Assembly (NCBI GenBank): GCA_009869945.1
Contig: WIXG01000334.1
Location: forward strand, 1-64,000
Direction of reading: 5' to 3'
Length of the DNA: 64,000 nucleotides
DNA from: Mesaphorura yosii
Lineage: Eukaryota > Arthropoda > Collembola > Poduromorpha > Tullbergiidae
The notes under the pieces: generated by a model
What the model was told of the DNA's origin: nothing
What the model saw: only the letters and a program-made list of their open reading frames with translations
The model's database searches: none
Program-made: the position numbers and the translations under genes
In this document: in pieces, positions 47,111-60,500 of the stretch
Layout: every line of letters begins with the position of its first letter
Position numbering within the stretch: position 1 is the stretch's first letter

Positions 47111-50100
47111 CTATAAAGAAGCACTTGAAAATATATCGCGCCTTTGTCGTCTAGCTGAATGTGCTGATGCTGATTCTGATTCCCCAAATGGATCGACCAC
47201 GCCCTGCCTCTTGGCCAGGACATCAAACATTTGAGATACTGCGCCGTGCGACATTTCATCCTGGCCCGAACTCAATTTGTCTTTATATTTCTTCATTTCC
47301 TTCTCCAAAGCCTGATTGAACTTCATTTCTTCGTAGGAATTGTGTAGATACTCTTGAACTTGCTGAAATATCTTCTGACTTTCTTCTTCTTCCAGTTCTT
47401 CCTCAGTCTTGGGTCTTGGCGTGGTGGTGGTGAAGTCATCTTCGTCGAATCCTGTGAGCTTGCCAATATTTTTGCGAACGCTGATGTCCCCGTTGTCGAT
47501 GTCAATGAACATCTCCACTCCTGGGACATGGATTGGAGGTGGTGCTACAGTTGTTGGAGTGGCACGGGGATGGGTCGGAATAAAGCTGAGCATTTGGTCG
47601 GTTTGGTACTTAATTTTCGCTGTGGTAATGTACGGATTGTCTCTGTGGCCTTGTTGGGACAGGTGTGGGCTCATGAGGTTCGTCAGTTGTTCTGGAGTAA
47701 GATTTGCGCCGATGTGCACTGCCGGACGAGGTTCTGAGTCAGAAGTGTGCTGGTCCCGTTTTGGGCCACCGCCCGTTATTCTGTTGATGACTGTGTCCTT
47801 TATTTTCGACACGAGGCCAGGCAGACGCCTAGTCCCGCCAGAAACAGCTGCAGGGTTCTGATTGGACGCAGCAGTATGTGAATCAGGGTGCGCGTGCGGA
47901 TGTTGTACGGTGACGTTGTGCCCTAGCGGAAGCGGTCTGGCGACAAGAGGAGGCTTCGTAGTCGGGACGTAGTCTCCATTGCAGAAGTAGCAGTTGAATG
48001 TGTCCAAGCTGTCTGGTGGAACGACTTGATCTGGCGAAGGAATTGTGTTTTCGGCACTCATAAGTCTTGTGAGAGGATTGCCCGAAGTCTTCATGTGATT
48101 CCACATTTCAAATACTGAATTGACACTTGGTCGAATCTTCGACAAGATTGCGGGAAGCCCGTCGTCTCCAACATCAAGTATCGTCCTGCGATTTTGGTTG
48201 AAGTGACGAGGAGGAGGACCTCGGTGAGGCATGCGCTGAGGGACGTGTGGCATGTACGGACCCGCATTTCGTCTGATAAAACTATCTTCTCTTTCCGTAA
48301 TGATGTTCTCTTGATTGACATTATTTGCATTTCGTTGGCGGCGCCTTAAGTGCTGGCGCGGCGTGGGATTATTGGCTTGCGCTGATAAATGTTGTTGTGG
48401 GCTTTGTTGCGGGGGCTGTCCCATCGCAACACCCATCCGACTCTGAAACTGATTTCCAGCGCCGTGTGTATTTTCAATCCCATTTGGAACTCCGATTGGA
48501 ACAGGATGCTGAGGAGGTAGTGGGATCGATCTCATCTTCGTGTGCCGTATTTTATCTCTCGACAGCCTTTGTCCAACTGGTGGTAGTGGAATCGGTCGTC
48601 GGTTGATTTGTCGCATTCTCACAATTCTGTTTTGGTTTCGGTTACCAGCACCTGCGCCTAAATTAGGCGATATCCTGCTAAAGATGAATTGATTCGTTCG
48701 TTGAAGGAGTGCTGGCGACTGAATATTTCGTTTTACATGGATTGGAGCGGGTGCGTTAACTGTTCGCCTTGCAAATTCTGCCGCAGGTTGAGCGCTTGGA
48801 GCGACAGCTGGCTGTTGGAGTAAGTGTTTTTCGTATGTCGTGAGAATGCTATTTGCACGCTTGGACTTTGCGGTCGGTTGAGGAAGAATGGCCGTCGCCG
48901 GATTGAATCGGCTGACGCCGCTCTGCTTTGGACGTGGACGGACTTGGGCGGTCATTGCAGTCGGGAGCAGAGCTGGCAATGCGGCGAGCGACTCGGCTGT
49001 CGCGTCGGGCGAGAACAAAATTTCTGACCATGACGGATACGGACGGTGGCGCTTGTTGGTTTTTCTCAGGCGCTGAGTTGAAGCCGCTTGTTGCATTTCG
49101 GACGTGCGACGCTCCACTTCACGCGCAGCTTCAGCAGCTGCTTGTCTCACACGTTCTTCAGCTTGAAGTTCTCTGAAGCGTTTCTCTTCCTCCAATTGTC
49201 TCAGCTGCTGCTGGAGAGTCATCACCTGCTGTTGTTGCTGCTCCAGCTGTTTTCTGGCCTGCTGCTCCCGCATTTTTATGAGTTGCTCTCTTTGCTCGTT
49301 GGGTAAAGGTTCGGTGAATAATTGCGGACCGATTTCCCAGAGAACTTGTGCATCCGCGTTTGGACCAAATCGGTACCCAAGGCCAAGTCGGGTGTCCATT
49401 CCTGAAATTGACAGTTTAAATTCGAAATGAACTCATGAGCATCATGCTCGATGAAATGATAGCTAGACGCTTACCCCTGACCCGTGGTTTCCCACCATTG
49501 CTTCCACTCAGCCCAGTTAAAGCAGTTCCTGCAATTGACGCCAGGCTAGTCCCGATCGTTCCCAAGCTGGAGGCAAGGCTTGGCTGCTGTTGCTGTTGCT
49601 GAGCGCCCAAGAGTCCACCAAAAAGGTTATTTTGAGTGTTGCTTGAGCTTCCAAGAAGTGAGCCGAGTAAATTATTTGGTGGAGCAACAGAAACGTCTTG
49701 AGCGGACTTTCCCGAACCACCATTCAGTATGGTGGCCAAGAAATCGGACGTTTGAGTTTGAGCTGGAGTTTTCGTTTGTTGAGCATTGTTTCCAAACAGC
49801 AAAGAAAGGTAATTCGGGGTTTGTTGTTGTTGCTGCTGCTGAGATGGTCTGAACAAGGAAGACAAATAGTTTGGTGTATTTTGACTTGGAGCTTGCGCAA
49901 AGTTGAAGAGGCTTGAGCTTTGTGATGAACCACCAAACTGTCCGAGCGTATTTAAAAGTCCCATCAGTCCGCTCAATTGGGTCGTTGTGGACTGAGAGTC
50001 CATTTGAGAACCCGTGTTCTTGAAGTTGAGGAAGTTTTGCTGCTGAGGCGGATTGTTGACGTTTGATTGCCCACCGAAGAGGAGATTTGCTAAGGACGAA

Positions 50101-51551
50101 GTGAGAGGTTCACTGAGGCCTAACTGGTTAGCTTGGCGCGTGCCCACTGAGGAAGGCTCCTGAGGGAGACCAAGACTTGCGAGCAGGGCGTTGCTGGATC
50201 CCAAGTTAATATTGTTAACCCCCGCATCATTAGCATTTCCATTGTTATTATTGCCAAGCAGAGAATTGAGCAAAGAAAGCGCTTGAAGAGACTCGTCGAA
50301 GGATAAAGCAGGATTTTCGTCTGTCGTGCTCGCCGGAGTCGTCGTGGTTGTTGTCAACGTTGGCAGGAGCGCAGACGTGATGTCGTCGGCGTTTGCATTC
50401 GTTCCAAGGAGTGTATGCAAAATATTGAGAGACTGAAACAATTCTCCGACCGTGTCGTTGGAGGCGATGGACGTAGAGGATGCGGAGCTTTCACTGTCAT
50501 CCTCTTGCACTTGCTTTGCGGGTGTTGGCAATGCTTCCTGGAGGTACTTCGCTAGCGGGGCTGCAGTCGTCGTGGAGGAAGAAGCGGGCATGACTTCAGT
50601 AGGAATAAAAGACGACCTTGCGGTCGTGGTAGAAAAGTTGGCTTGACCAGACAAAGAAGGAGAACGAGGCTTGGGTCTAATAACAATATTAGCTCTAGAA
50701 TTACTGCTATTTGGTGACGACGGTGACTTGGGTTTGGTTGGGGAAGGAAGCGGCGTTGTTGACGACTGTGGAATCACGCTGGTGCTTCCTGCATTGTAGA
50801 TTTTTAGGTAATTTCGCACTTCGGCATTTGACATGGTTTCATCTCGCCGGTTGAGCATGGGTGGGTTGCGAACTGCGCCAATTTCTTGCACAAGGAGCCA
50901 TGGGACCATCCAGACGAAAGCTGCAGAATAAAAAGATGAATAGCTGAATTTATGTCAAAATTGTCAGTGGCAATGACATATGTTAATTGCACTTCATAAA
51001 TTCGCCTGAAATTGGGCTAATGTCCCACTCGCTCGCGTCTTATCTTCCCTTTCAAGCGCAAAAGTAAAAATTAATTTTACGAAAATGAAGTCATTTGGAA
51101 TGTAAACACGGCAATCACTGCGTGAGCCCGAACAAAAAAGTGTTCCTAATGCGATTTTTTATACTGTCAAAACTGTCACATGCAGGAAAAGGAACAAAGT
51201 AAGCATAAGCGTACGCGTTATCGTTAAAAAGTAAAAAAGCCATTAGTCTTCTCTCAGGCTGTCAGAAATTCTCATACTGCACGAGCCACGAGTACAATGC
51301 CAGATGTCAAAGCCACAGCCTCGTAAAGAGTGAAAATTAGATGAATAAATTCACTCACCTGTTGTGGCGACCAGGATTATGTGATAAAGTCGTCTTCTCC
51401 TTCCATGTCCATTGTTACGTATTCTGTGTACATTTGCGGTTGACATGCTGCTCACAGTGTTGGCGTTGTCAGAGTTCATGTCGCTTTCGCAGAAGCAGTC
51501 GGACTCTTGAGTCATGGTTTCGGTGTCTTCGACGTCGACGGTTGTCATCAT
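47111..51551 (-). CDS. Large low-complexity type II membrane or secreted protein, unrecognised
   Basis: I do not recognise this 1309-residue protein. Minus-strand exons: 51551-51359, 50920-49475, 49401-47111, in phase with GT-AG ends. The first 50 or so residues are acidic/Ser-rich and end in RRRR. A single hydrophobic stretch of about 22 residues follows (LYHIILVATTAAFVWMVPWL onward), split by intron 1; the positive side faces the N-terminus, so the rest should lie outside the cell or in the lumen. The body is Ser/Thr/Pro-rich, then has repeated NLL/SLLG/GGLLG motifs with Gln and Asn runs, then, after the second junction, a charged Gln-rich coiled-coil stretch (about REQLIKMREQQARKQLEQQQ), Pro/Arg-rich sequence, one CYFC pair and an acidic end. 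A furin-like RRQRR precedes the last nine residues. Codon use is even and the frames are long on one strand, so it is a real gene. Confidence 0.82.
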
Positions 51552-54500
51552 GTCATGAATTTGTGGTTGAGAGGATAAACATTCGAGGTTCGAGCTCTCA
51601 AAATACCTGAACGCGGCCTCGTCCCGTGAATCTCCGGAGTCGGAAGGGAAGTCCGCGTAAACAAGCTCACAATGTGCACGTACACGTGCGCAACAAATGT
51701 GCTGTTATTAATTAGCACAGGACAGGAAGTATCAATTGCAGATCCAATCACTCGCGGGAAAGCAGGCGTTATGTACAAAATTTAATTATCAGGGTGTCAG
51801 CCTCGTTTCTATTTCTTCTATCGCCTTCTCTGTCAACCTGTCGCTTGTCTTGTCAGATGCTATGCGCAGAAGAGATTCAGATCTTGCAAAGGATGTGAGT
51901 ACAGATTAGCAGAAACAAATGACAAAGCAACCACCGGCTGTCGCTGTCGCCAAAATTGCGAATTGTTTCATGGCACTCCGCATTAGTAAAGTTTGTCAAT
52001 TCTCGCCTGCGTTTGACGTTTGACTGAACGCCTTGAAGCACGTTTCACACAATTCTGCCTTGTGGTAATATCTCAATTCAGTATGGAGAAATTAGAAGTT
52101 GTCAGCACTTCGTTCAGAAAATGACAAAATGAGGACAGAGCCGCACAGGACAATGTCCTAACCGTATACGTGTTAACACTCACGCTCGCGCTGAAGGGAC
52201 GGCACTCACATTTCAATTAGAGTACTTGATCAGTCGTTGTATCTTAAAGGCCACAAAATCATCTTCGTCGTAAAAATAGAAGAGCACACGGATCTGAACA
52301 GCCACAACTTCGTACCATTTCACAGCAAAGTACTTTAGCTTCTCAAACATTGACAAAATGCAGTCAGGATCCTGTCGTCCGGCTTTCACTCTCGACCGCA
52401 ACTTTAGCAAAAAACGAACAGAATTTGAACTGTCTCAGAACTTCAAAACTGTAAACTGCACTCACTGCCAACCTTCATGCCGTGCAAAGTACGTACTGGC
52501 CTCTTCGCTTCTGAGAGATAGAGAGGAAGAGTTTTGTGCTTTAAACGATTCGCAACAATTGAAAAATACGAGCAGCGTAGAGGAATGAATGACGATTTGC
52601 AGCGTATCACAACGCATCTCGCGTATGTGAAACGCATAACGTGATGAAGACGTGATAAAATTGCATACATAGCACCACCAAGTACAAGTTCAGAGTCAAG
52701 TACATTACACATTACAAGGTGCAAGGAACCATAATAATATGATAACGCATCAGGTTATTAAGTGAATCCTTCGTCTTGTCTTCTCTGTGGTAGTGGTACG
52801 AATACGAAAGGGTGACAAGCCATTTGCAATCGCAATCGCAACAATAAACACGGTACACGCTACGAAAAACGAACAGGAACGAAGATAAAGACATAGTGCA
52901 GTGCAGACACAATAATGAATACAAATATGAGCGAAACGAGAAACAAGAAAGACGAAGACGGGCCGGGCCGGGCCAAGTAATTCGCATTCGCAAAGATTCG
53001 TGAGTCTGAATCAGAATACGCTGACGCTTTCATGCGTGCGTGAAATCTTCATATTCATACGTACAGCGAACAAATGAATGATCTCAAAGAATGGTGAATG
53101 GCCAACGCAATGCGAAATGTAAAAATGCAAGGCAGTAATAAAAAGAGATCTACCTGAAAGAAAGGTGTGCTTGAGGTGCCCGTGCGTCTGCGTCCTCTGC
53201 GTGTATCCACACATCAAATGCAGACGCAGCACAGTGCAGGTGAATTAGTGAAAAGAAATGTAGGTCAGTGGGAGATGAGATGGAGATGAAAAGGAAAAAG
53301 AGATGTGTCGATGTGGACGCGAGCTTCAAGCTTCTTGCGTGCAAAACCGCATATTATTGAATCTTGCCCCTGAACTACTGTTAAGCTAATGCTAATGAAA
53401 TGGGTTGAGCTTTGGCGGCCGAAGGTGAGACGAGGCGTCTTTCGCATACTTCAGTTCGCAAACATAATGAAAGAAAACGTACTTAATTTAATAACAGGTT
53501 GTTACAAGAATAAGCTTATGCTTAACTACTGCTGCTTCTGCATTGTGCACACAGATTTGGAGTAATGAAATTAGTTTTAATTCTATTCTGTAATATTTTA
53601 CCATTACCATTTCCATTGCCGGATTTGGTGTCAGACGACTATAGCAGTTGGCAGTTACAGTAAAGCAAAACATCATAATTCGTATGCGGGCGAAATCGCA
53701 CGTTAGCACTGATCATAATCCTATCCGGGTTGACACTATTGACACAAAGATACACAAAATATGCATACTTCAAAGGATTAAGCACACGACACGACAAAAC
53801 TCACAAATAAATTGAATTATGAAAGAGAGATTCGGGAATTTTTCCATTTGAAATAACAATCAAGCACTAACGAATCATGACTTAATCCAGGCTCAAATGC
53901 TGCTTCCTACTAATTTGGAAATCATCAGCTTTCTAACATGTCCATTTTTACGTTTTACATCTTCACTCAAGCCCAATACACAACAGGCAATTTGTCTCAC
54001 AATTTGTTTGATTTGATGCTGAGCTGAATGAATCGCTGAATTGAGATGAAGATAGTTTAAGACCTAATTCACATTATGAATACACAGGCGCATTAAATTC
54101 ATTCTCCTACGAACTCGTTTGTGTCATTAAATTCAATTCACTCAGATTTGAAAAGATTTACGAATAGCGATCAAAAGACGCAAATGAAGCATGAAATCAT
54201 GAATTAGGGCTCGGACTTGGAAGGTGGGTTGGATTGTAGAACTTTCACAAGAAGAAGCTGTGAATCAACCTAATATCCATTATTCATTATTCATCGTCTA
54301 GGGTTTCGTGATCAATAAATTACGGCCTGGCCTACGAATGCGATCTCAAAGAAAGACGACGAGGAATTCTACGAATGTGATATAGAATTTTGATGCGTGT
54401 TTCAGAATTGGAGCAAAATAATTGCTCCAAAAATTCGCGCATTGCAAGGATAAAGGAGTTGAAAGCGAAAAACAACGCGACACAAGACAGATAACGTCTT

Positions 54501-57500
54501 AAAAATTTAATTACTCTCACACGTACCGTAATTTCTCTAAATAAAAGTGAGTCTGACCTGCATTGCAGTAAAAGTTAAACGCTCATATCAAGTGCCATTT
54601 AAGTCATTTATGCAATCAGCGTAGCAGCAAAATATATTTTGATGAAAACTCGACAACGGTCTCACTGTACTGACCTGAACACGGCATTACATTGTCAATA
54701 GGCAACCTTGGCCTTGAAACGTACACAATGGTCATAAATTAAAATGCGATAGTCTACACCAGGTTTTCGTGACAATCTGGGACTGAATCACTGAATGAAG
54801 CGTAATTTTAGAAATCTATCCTAAAGAGCGACCGCCGCCTGGCTTTCAATGTTAAGCTTTGGCGCTCATCATGGCAGCAACGAAAGCCCAAAAGCACTAA
54901 GCGTTCGCTTGACAATGGCGAGAGTGCCGGAACAATTACGAAATCGATTATCCAAAAGCCTCACGGAACTACAGTTCGAACTCAAACTCACCAAACTCAC
55001 TAAACTGCAATTGACTTACCTCATTCTTGCTAAAGATAAGAAGCCAGAGCAGCCTCAATATGAAAATACAGCAAGTTATCGCTCAAGTGACGAGTTGATG
55101 GTGATGGCCAACACCATGACTTGAATCCTTAGCGTACCTGGAGTAAAGAAAAGAGATATAAAGAGATTCGGTGAAACATTATTGCGGCTTTCCTAAACAT
55201 GAATCATGACAATGTGCGATAATCTTCAGTAAAAGTAGGAACACAATCCTTTGCAGGATGGAGGTCAATCTTAATGTTTATGTTTAGCAATTAACAAAAA
55301 CGAAAACAAGTTTTTCTAGATTTCGATTTCAACTTCGAACGAAGACGTGATTCATGATTCAGACCACAGCCTCAACCGCACCGTTTCATTTGTGACCAAT
55401 GCACAGACGCACACGGAAGAAAACCTGATCTGCATACTTTTAGCAAATAAGTCGTGAAATAAGTTACAAATCACCTCACTTACAATTCCCTAAGCACAAT
55501 TTGCGACTTGTAAGTTTCACTTTCTTTTCCTTCCACTTTTTTGGTCGTGGCTTCGTGGCTGATGTAAAAGTAAAAGTTAATCTTCAAATATAACTGATAA
55601 CACTGCGGTAAAGTCGTCTTAAAACTGAAAGTGGTTATTTAGAATTTGGCGATGTTGAATATAGCGGAATTTTGAGTATTAAACCTACCGAAATTACGAA
55701 TCGAAACTCCAACTCGACATTGCGACTTGACCTCGCTCGGTGGCACTACGCGAAGTCGTCGCTTCGAGATTATGATTCTTGCAATCATAGAAAGACATGA
55801 TAACGAGCAGAGAAGCCTGCCGTTTGTAGTTCGTGGCCCCCATGGCCGCAGTTAAATGTAGGTCTCTGTTTTGTTATTAAGAGTTGTTCATACGTTTCGT
55901 TGTGGAAACAAAGGTACCTGCCGAGTCAAGTGAGTCATGCTTTTATATCCACTGTCATTCCATCATGCGCCTCACAATCTTCGCTGTTGACCCACGCCGT
56001 GGCCGTGGCGCACTTCTCAGATAATCCACACTTGGTTAAAGTTAAGAAATTCAGATTTCTGATAGTTTCTTCAACCTTGACAGAAAGTTCGGGGAAACGA
56101 ACGTATTCATACGATTACAGGGACACACGCATCTGCATTCGAGGGTAAAGACATGAACATTTTATCATCGTCTCCGCACATTTGGTGGCAGAAAGCACAA
56201 ATTAGCTTGCTTCCTACTCAAAATTATAAGCAGGAGGTGAATAAATTCAAGCAGCAACAGCACCAACTTGTCACTAGTTGCTACTTGAGACCTGCAATTA
56301 GGAACTATTTCCGTGCCAAATAAGTGTAGGAGTTTAAGAAGAGTGCGTTCATCCCTCCTAAACACTGTAATCATACACAGTAGCAATGCACGCACCTGGT
56401 GTCAAGAAAGTGAATTGAGAACTGACATCAATTCTTTGGAAACGTAGCCATAATCTGTCCACTGCAATCTTGAAGATCTTCGGTTGCTTCGTTACCTTGC
56501 TTATTAGTGCCACGCGTAATACTTTGATCCCTGATACCGTTTTCCTCTAGTAACTTGGAAAATTCCAGGTTCATTGTTCGCCTTCCTGGAAATTATAGAG
56601 AAGAGCAGGCTTTCAAGCTCGTGTCTTGTCAACTTGTCATTTCGTGGATTGGAGATGGAGGGAAGGCTCATTTACTGGATTAATGACTGATGCTGTGAGT
56701 CGTCTTCACCGTAGTAATCATCACCGCCGCGGCTACCGGCTTTACAAGAACTGCTGTACTGATTGAGCTCGTACCCTTGTAAACACGGACACGGACGTAA
56801 TTATGAGTTACGAAGCTACATGTGTAACTAATCAATTATTAAGGCGGCTAAATACTAGCCCGTGGCGTTGCAAGTACAAGTAAACAATCATCACACTTCT
56901 GGTTCATGGTTCTGGCGACAAAAGTGTAATTTCGTATTTAGAGCAAAGCAAAACATACACAAATACTCAAGACTTCTGTGTTCAACTCCTCAAGCTTGTG
57001 ATCGTGATTCACAACTCATCGAAATTTGCGTCAGACCAGCCTCAATGGAGCGAGGTTACCCAAATACTGACGAGAGCAAGTTGCGCTAGAACGCTCATTC
57101 CTAGAACCTGTGTACTCGAATTCCGAGTTGTGATTTTATTGTTAAGCCTGAAATTCAGACTGTTTTCCAAGGCCAGCAAACGAGAAGTAAAAGTAAAATT
57201 GCAATCCAAATGAATATAATGATGATGAATTCGATTAAAATCGACAACGTAGAGTAAATATTTGTTGCTGGAAAATGTAAACAATCACAAGCACACAATC
57301 CGTCCTGAATTCATATGAAATGGAACACAACAGAAAAATCCCCGTAACACTAACACAAAAATGAGGCCTAATTGCAATTATGTCTGCTAAAACACCTGAG
57401 AAGCAGCTTCGCGGCGTGGAATATAATTCATCGACATCGTGCTCGTTGGCGCCACGAGAAGAAGATGGGCCCGTAATTGCTAATGACACGAGTCATTATT

Positions 57501-60500
57501 GGCGGAGCTCAAATGTCGAATGGCAGGTAGTTCAGCTCACTATTGTCGCTATTATATGGAGATAATGATTCCGAGCCCCGACTAAACAAAATTTTGTTGC
57601 CCTCAAGTTCCCGAGTCCTAATAGCCTAAGCACAAAACAACAGTTCATTCAGTTTGTTGTAGGAGAATCTGATAACTAAAAAGCAAAACCTTGCTGGATT
57701 GAAAAATATTTGGATTTGGATCAAATATCAATATCGCTTTGCCCATTAGCGTAGTAGAATAAGAACTTTACAGTCGGGTGCTTAGCACTGTGAAGTTGCG
57801 AATCTAAATTACACACATGGGAAGATTTTAATGAAGCTGAAATTACAAGCATTAGAATTCCATCATACGCGTACGTCTTGAGTTTCAACTTTTCAAGCTG
57901 CCCGAGTACAAATTTTTAAGGGCCAAACTTCACACTCCACAGCATGAAAACGCTACACAACAATTTGTTGAACAGAATTCTGCTACTTCGTCTCCCGTCG
58001 CTGTCATTGCGAAAGCCAATTCCAAGCAAAGCACTGCCCGGAGTCCTGCTGCTGTTGCCTTGAAAGAGAAAGCAAGCGTGGAGTTGGTGAAAGGATAATG
58101 CACTCTTTCTCTTCCTCCTTCACTGCTCAGCTTGAATGCGGCTGTGGCTGCCTCTCAAGTAAATAATATTTCACTATTTGGCCTGGCCTACTTTTCCCAT
58201 TAGGCAAACAAAGCACCAAGCACCATCAAGAAGTACTAGAATGTTTAGTCAAGCTTGGCGAACTCCGCGTGCGGCTATTGATTTTCCAGGCTTTTCATTT
58301 CCCGATCCCGTTTCTCGCTGCTGGCATGGCACGCGGCATACCACAACGTCAGAATCAGAATCATGCACTCGGCACTCAGCTGGCTTCAGATTTCAATCAG
58401 TTTAAACTAAATCGCAATCCAAAACGCACAATGAGAAGCCGAGAATTGTGATCTTTGCCTTTGCCCCCGTTTGAGCAATAATGGGTTGTTGTCACTATTT
58501 AATGGGGCTCGTGAGTGCTCGAATACTTGGAAGTTGCTGCGGTGGCCGGGAGTCGTGCTTCTTCATGCTCGTGATGTTTAGCTCATTTGGCTGAAGCTAA
58601 GAGAATTCATGGAAAGAATGGAATTCAGCTGCAATGATAGCCAATTTGTAAGCCTACTGTTGCCGCTAATGACTTTTCTTGGCAGAAGCACAAATTACAT
58701 TACAGCTAGCAATAAATATACACAATTAATAAAGTGTGCAGGGCTGCACTGTCACGCATATTGCAAAATAATTCTATCACTTGATTAAAACGTGCTTTAG
58801 TCTGCTTAAGTCAACTCAAGATTTCAACGTATTTTCCCCTGCTTCTGTTGGTTATTGAATTATTGCATGAATTCTAAACGTGCATACTCCAGTGTGGTGT
58901 CACTTATGGACCTCCGCGTGCCATCCTTCCGGTTTCAGGAGGCAGAAACCCACCACACATGAAATTTAAAAAAAACTGGAACATTCCGGACTCAATTGCG
59001 GAACTCTGTCGCATTTGCTTGATAATTGGTTCCAATTAACAACGTGGCGCCATTTTGTCGCGTAGAAGAAGAAAAGTGTCTCAACGCGTCACGGGTGAAT
59101 ACATCAACTTTTTTAATTAAACGTATACTTTTTGCGTAGAGAGCAAATGTCGAACTGCACAATGCAAAGCGAAAATTAAATTAGTCGTACATACTCCGGA
59201 ATAATTTAGTTTTGGTCCATTTACCTTCTACCATCACAATTAGTCAGACAGGCTCACAAAAGCTCAACGCTCAAAATTCATGAGCAGCCCGAGCAAATAT
59301 GAATACGATACGGTTCACGAACTGCGAACTGCGCCGTGGCGTGGCCATAAGCAAAATTAGCAAGCAAAGTTCACCCATTTCAATCAAGTAATTGATAATT
59401 TAAAATAATTAATGCGCGGAAGCCTGAATTGAAATGCACTGTTATTGTGCAATGGAAGCAATAGTAATTAGATACTCCCGTCAATTAGAGCCAGAGGAGC
59501 ACGAGAGAGGAATCTGCCTTCTGCATTTTGCTCCACATTAATTATAATTATTCCGCACCTGAACTGAAGTGCAGTGAACTAACATGACATGCTAAATACT
59601 GAATGTAAACGTGAGGTCAAACGTTTCATTTGAAAGCTCATCATAACAATGATTATATCATTCGTCAAATCTTATTACACGTACACCCGTACATTTCTTA
59701 CATAATTTTCAACCGTACGGTGCAGGTTGTACTCTGCCGACTTAATTACACTACTGCGATTGCAACTGCAGCTATTGCTTGAGGAATCTTCAGATACAAA
59801 ATACGGTACAAGGTAGGGTAGAGTAATGAATCTACGAAGAGTAAAAATAAGTAATCAGAGGGTGAAGCAAAGTGTGACCTTCCGGTTTCCACACAAGATT
59901 TAACATAAATATTCACACAAGCGTTGTGTACTTGAGTTGTGTGAGCACCATGTAACATGCGCTGTAATAACCTGACATGGCAGGAATTTAATGTTAAATT
60001 TGATACAAATTCTCGTCGTGATTAATGGCAATGCGCAGTCGCGCATCGCGCGTTGCGCCCGCGCCGCGAGCCCAGAAATAAGGTGGGCATGCGCACTTCG
60101 CCAGCATTGAAGATGTTTCAATTAACTGTAAATCATAAATCAAGATTAAAAATGGATGCGAATTACTAGCACGTATTGCGAAATAAATAAAAATAATTTA
60201 GTTTCATAAGATCCGTTACTCTCTCGGTCGGTCGGTCGAGAGTTTACGCGGTTCGCTGGCATCTAAATACTTGCAGTAATTAGAATTGGCGAACTTGGCT
60301 TGCATTTTGCAGCGTTGCGCTTCTCGTCAGCCATCAGCCAGTCAGTCGTCAGCACCAGGGCACGCAGTAACCTTGCAGAAAGTGAGTCAAAGGTGAAGTA
60401 GCGTCAGACAATTGATTGCAGTGCAGTACTTAAGTTCAAGAATCTATTCAGCCATTGTTTCTATTTCTACATCCATCAAACGTTCACACTGACGACAGCT

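Noticed and set aside
47354-49306. Several long plus-strand frames opposite the orphan membrane protein
   Set aside because: Shadows of Gln/Pro/Arg-rich exons; the minus-strand frame is continuous and correctly spliced.
52358-52588. Plus-strand frame with CTHCQPSC, recalling a degenerin/pickpocket cysteine motif
   Set aside because: No other channel motif or exon lies around it, and a more protein-like frame overlaps it on the other strand.
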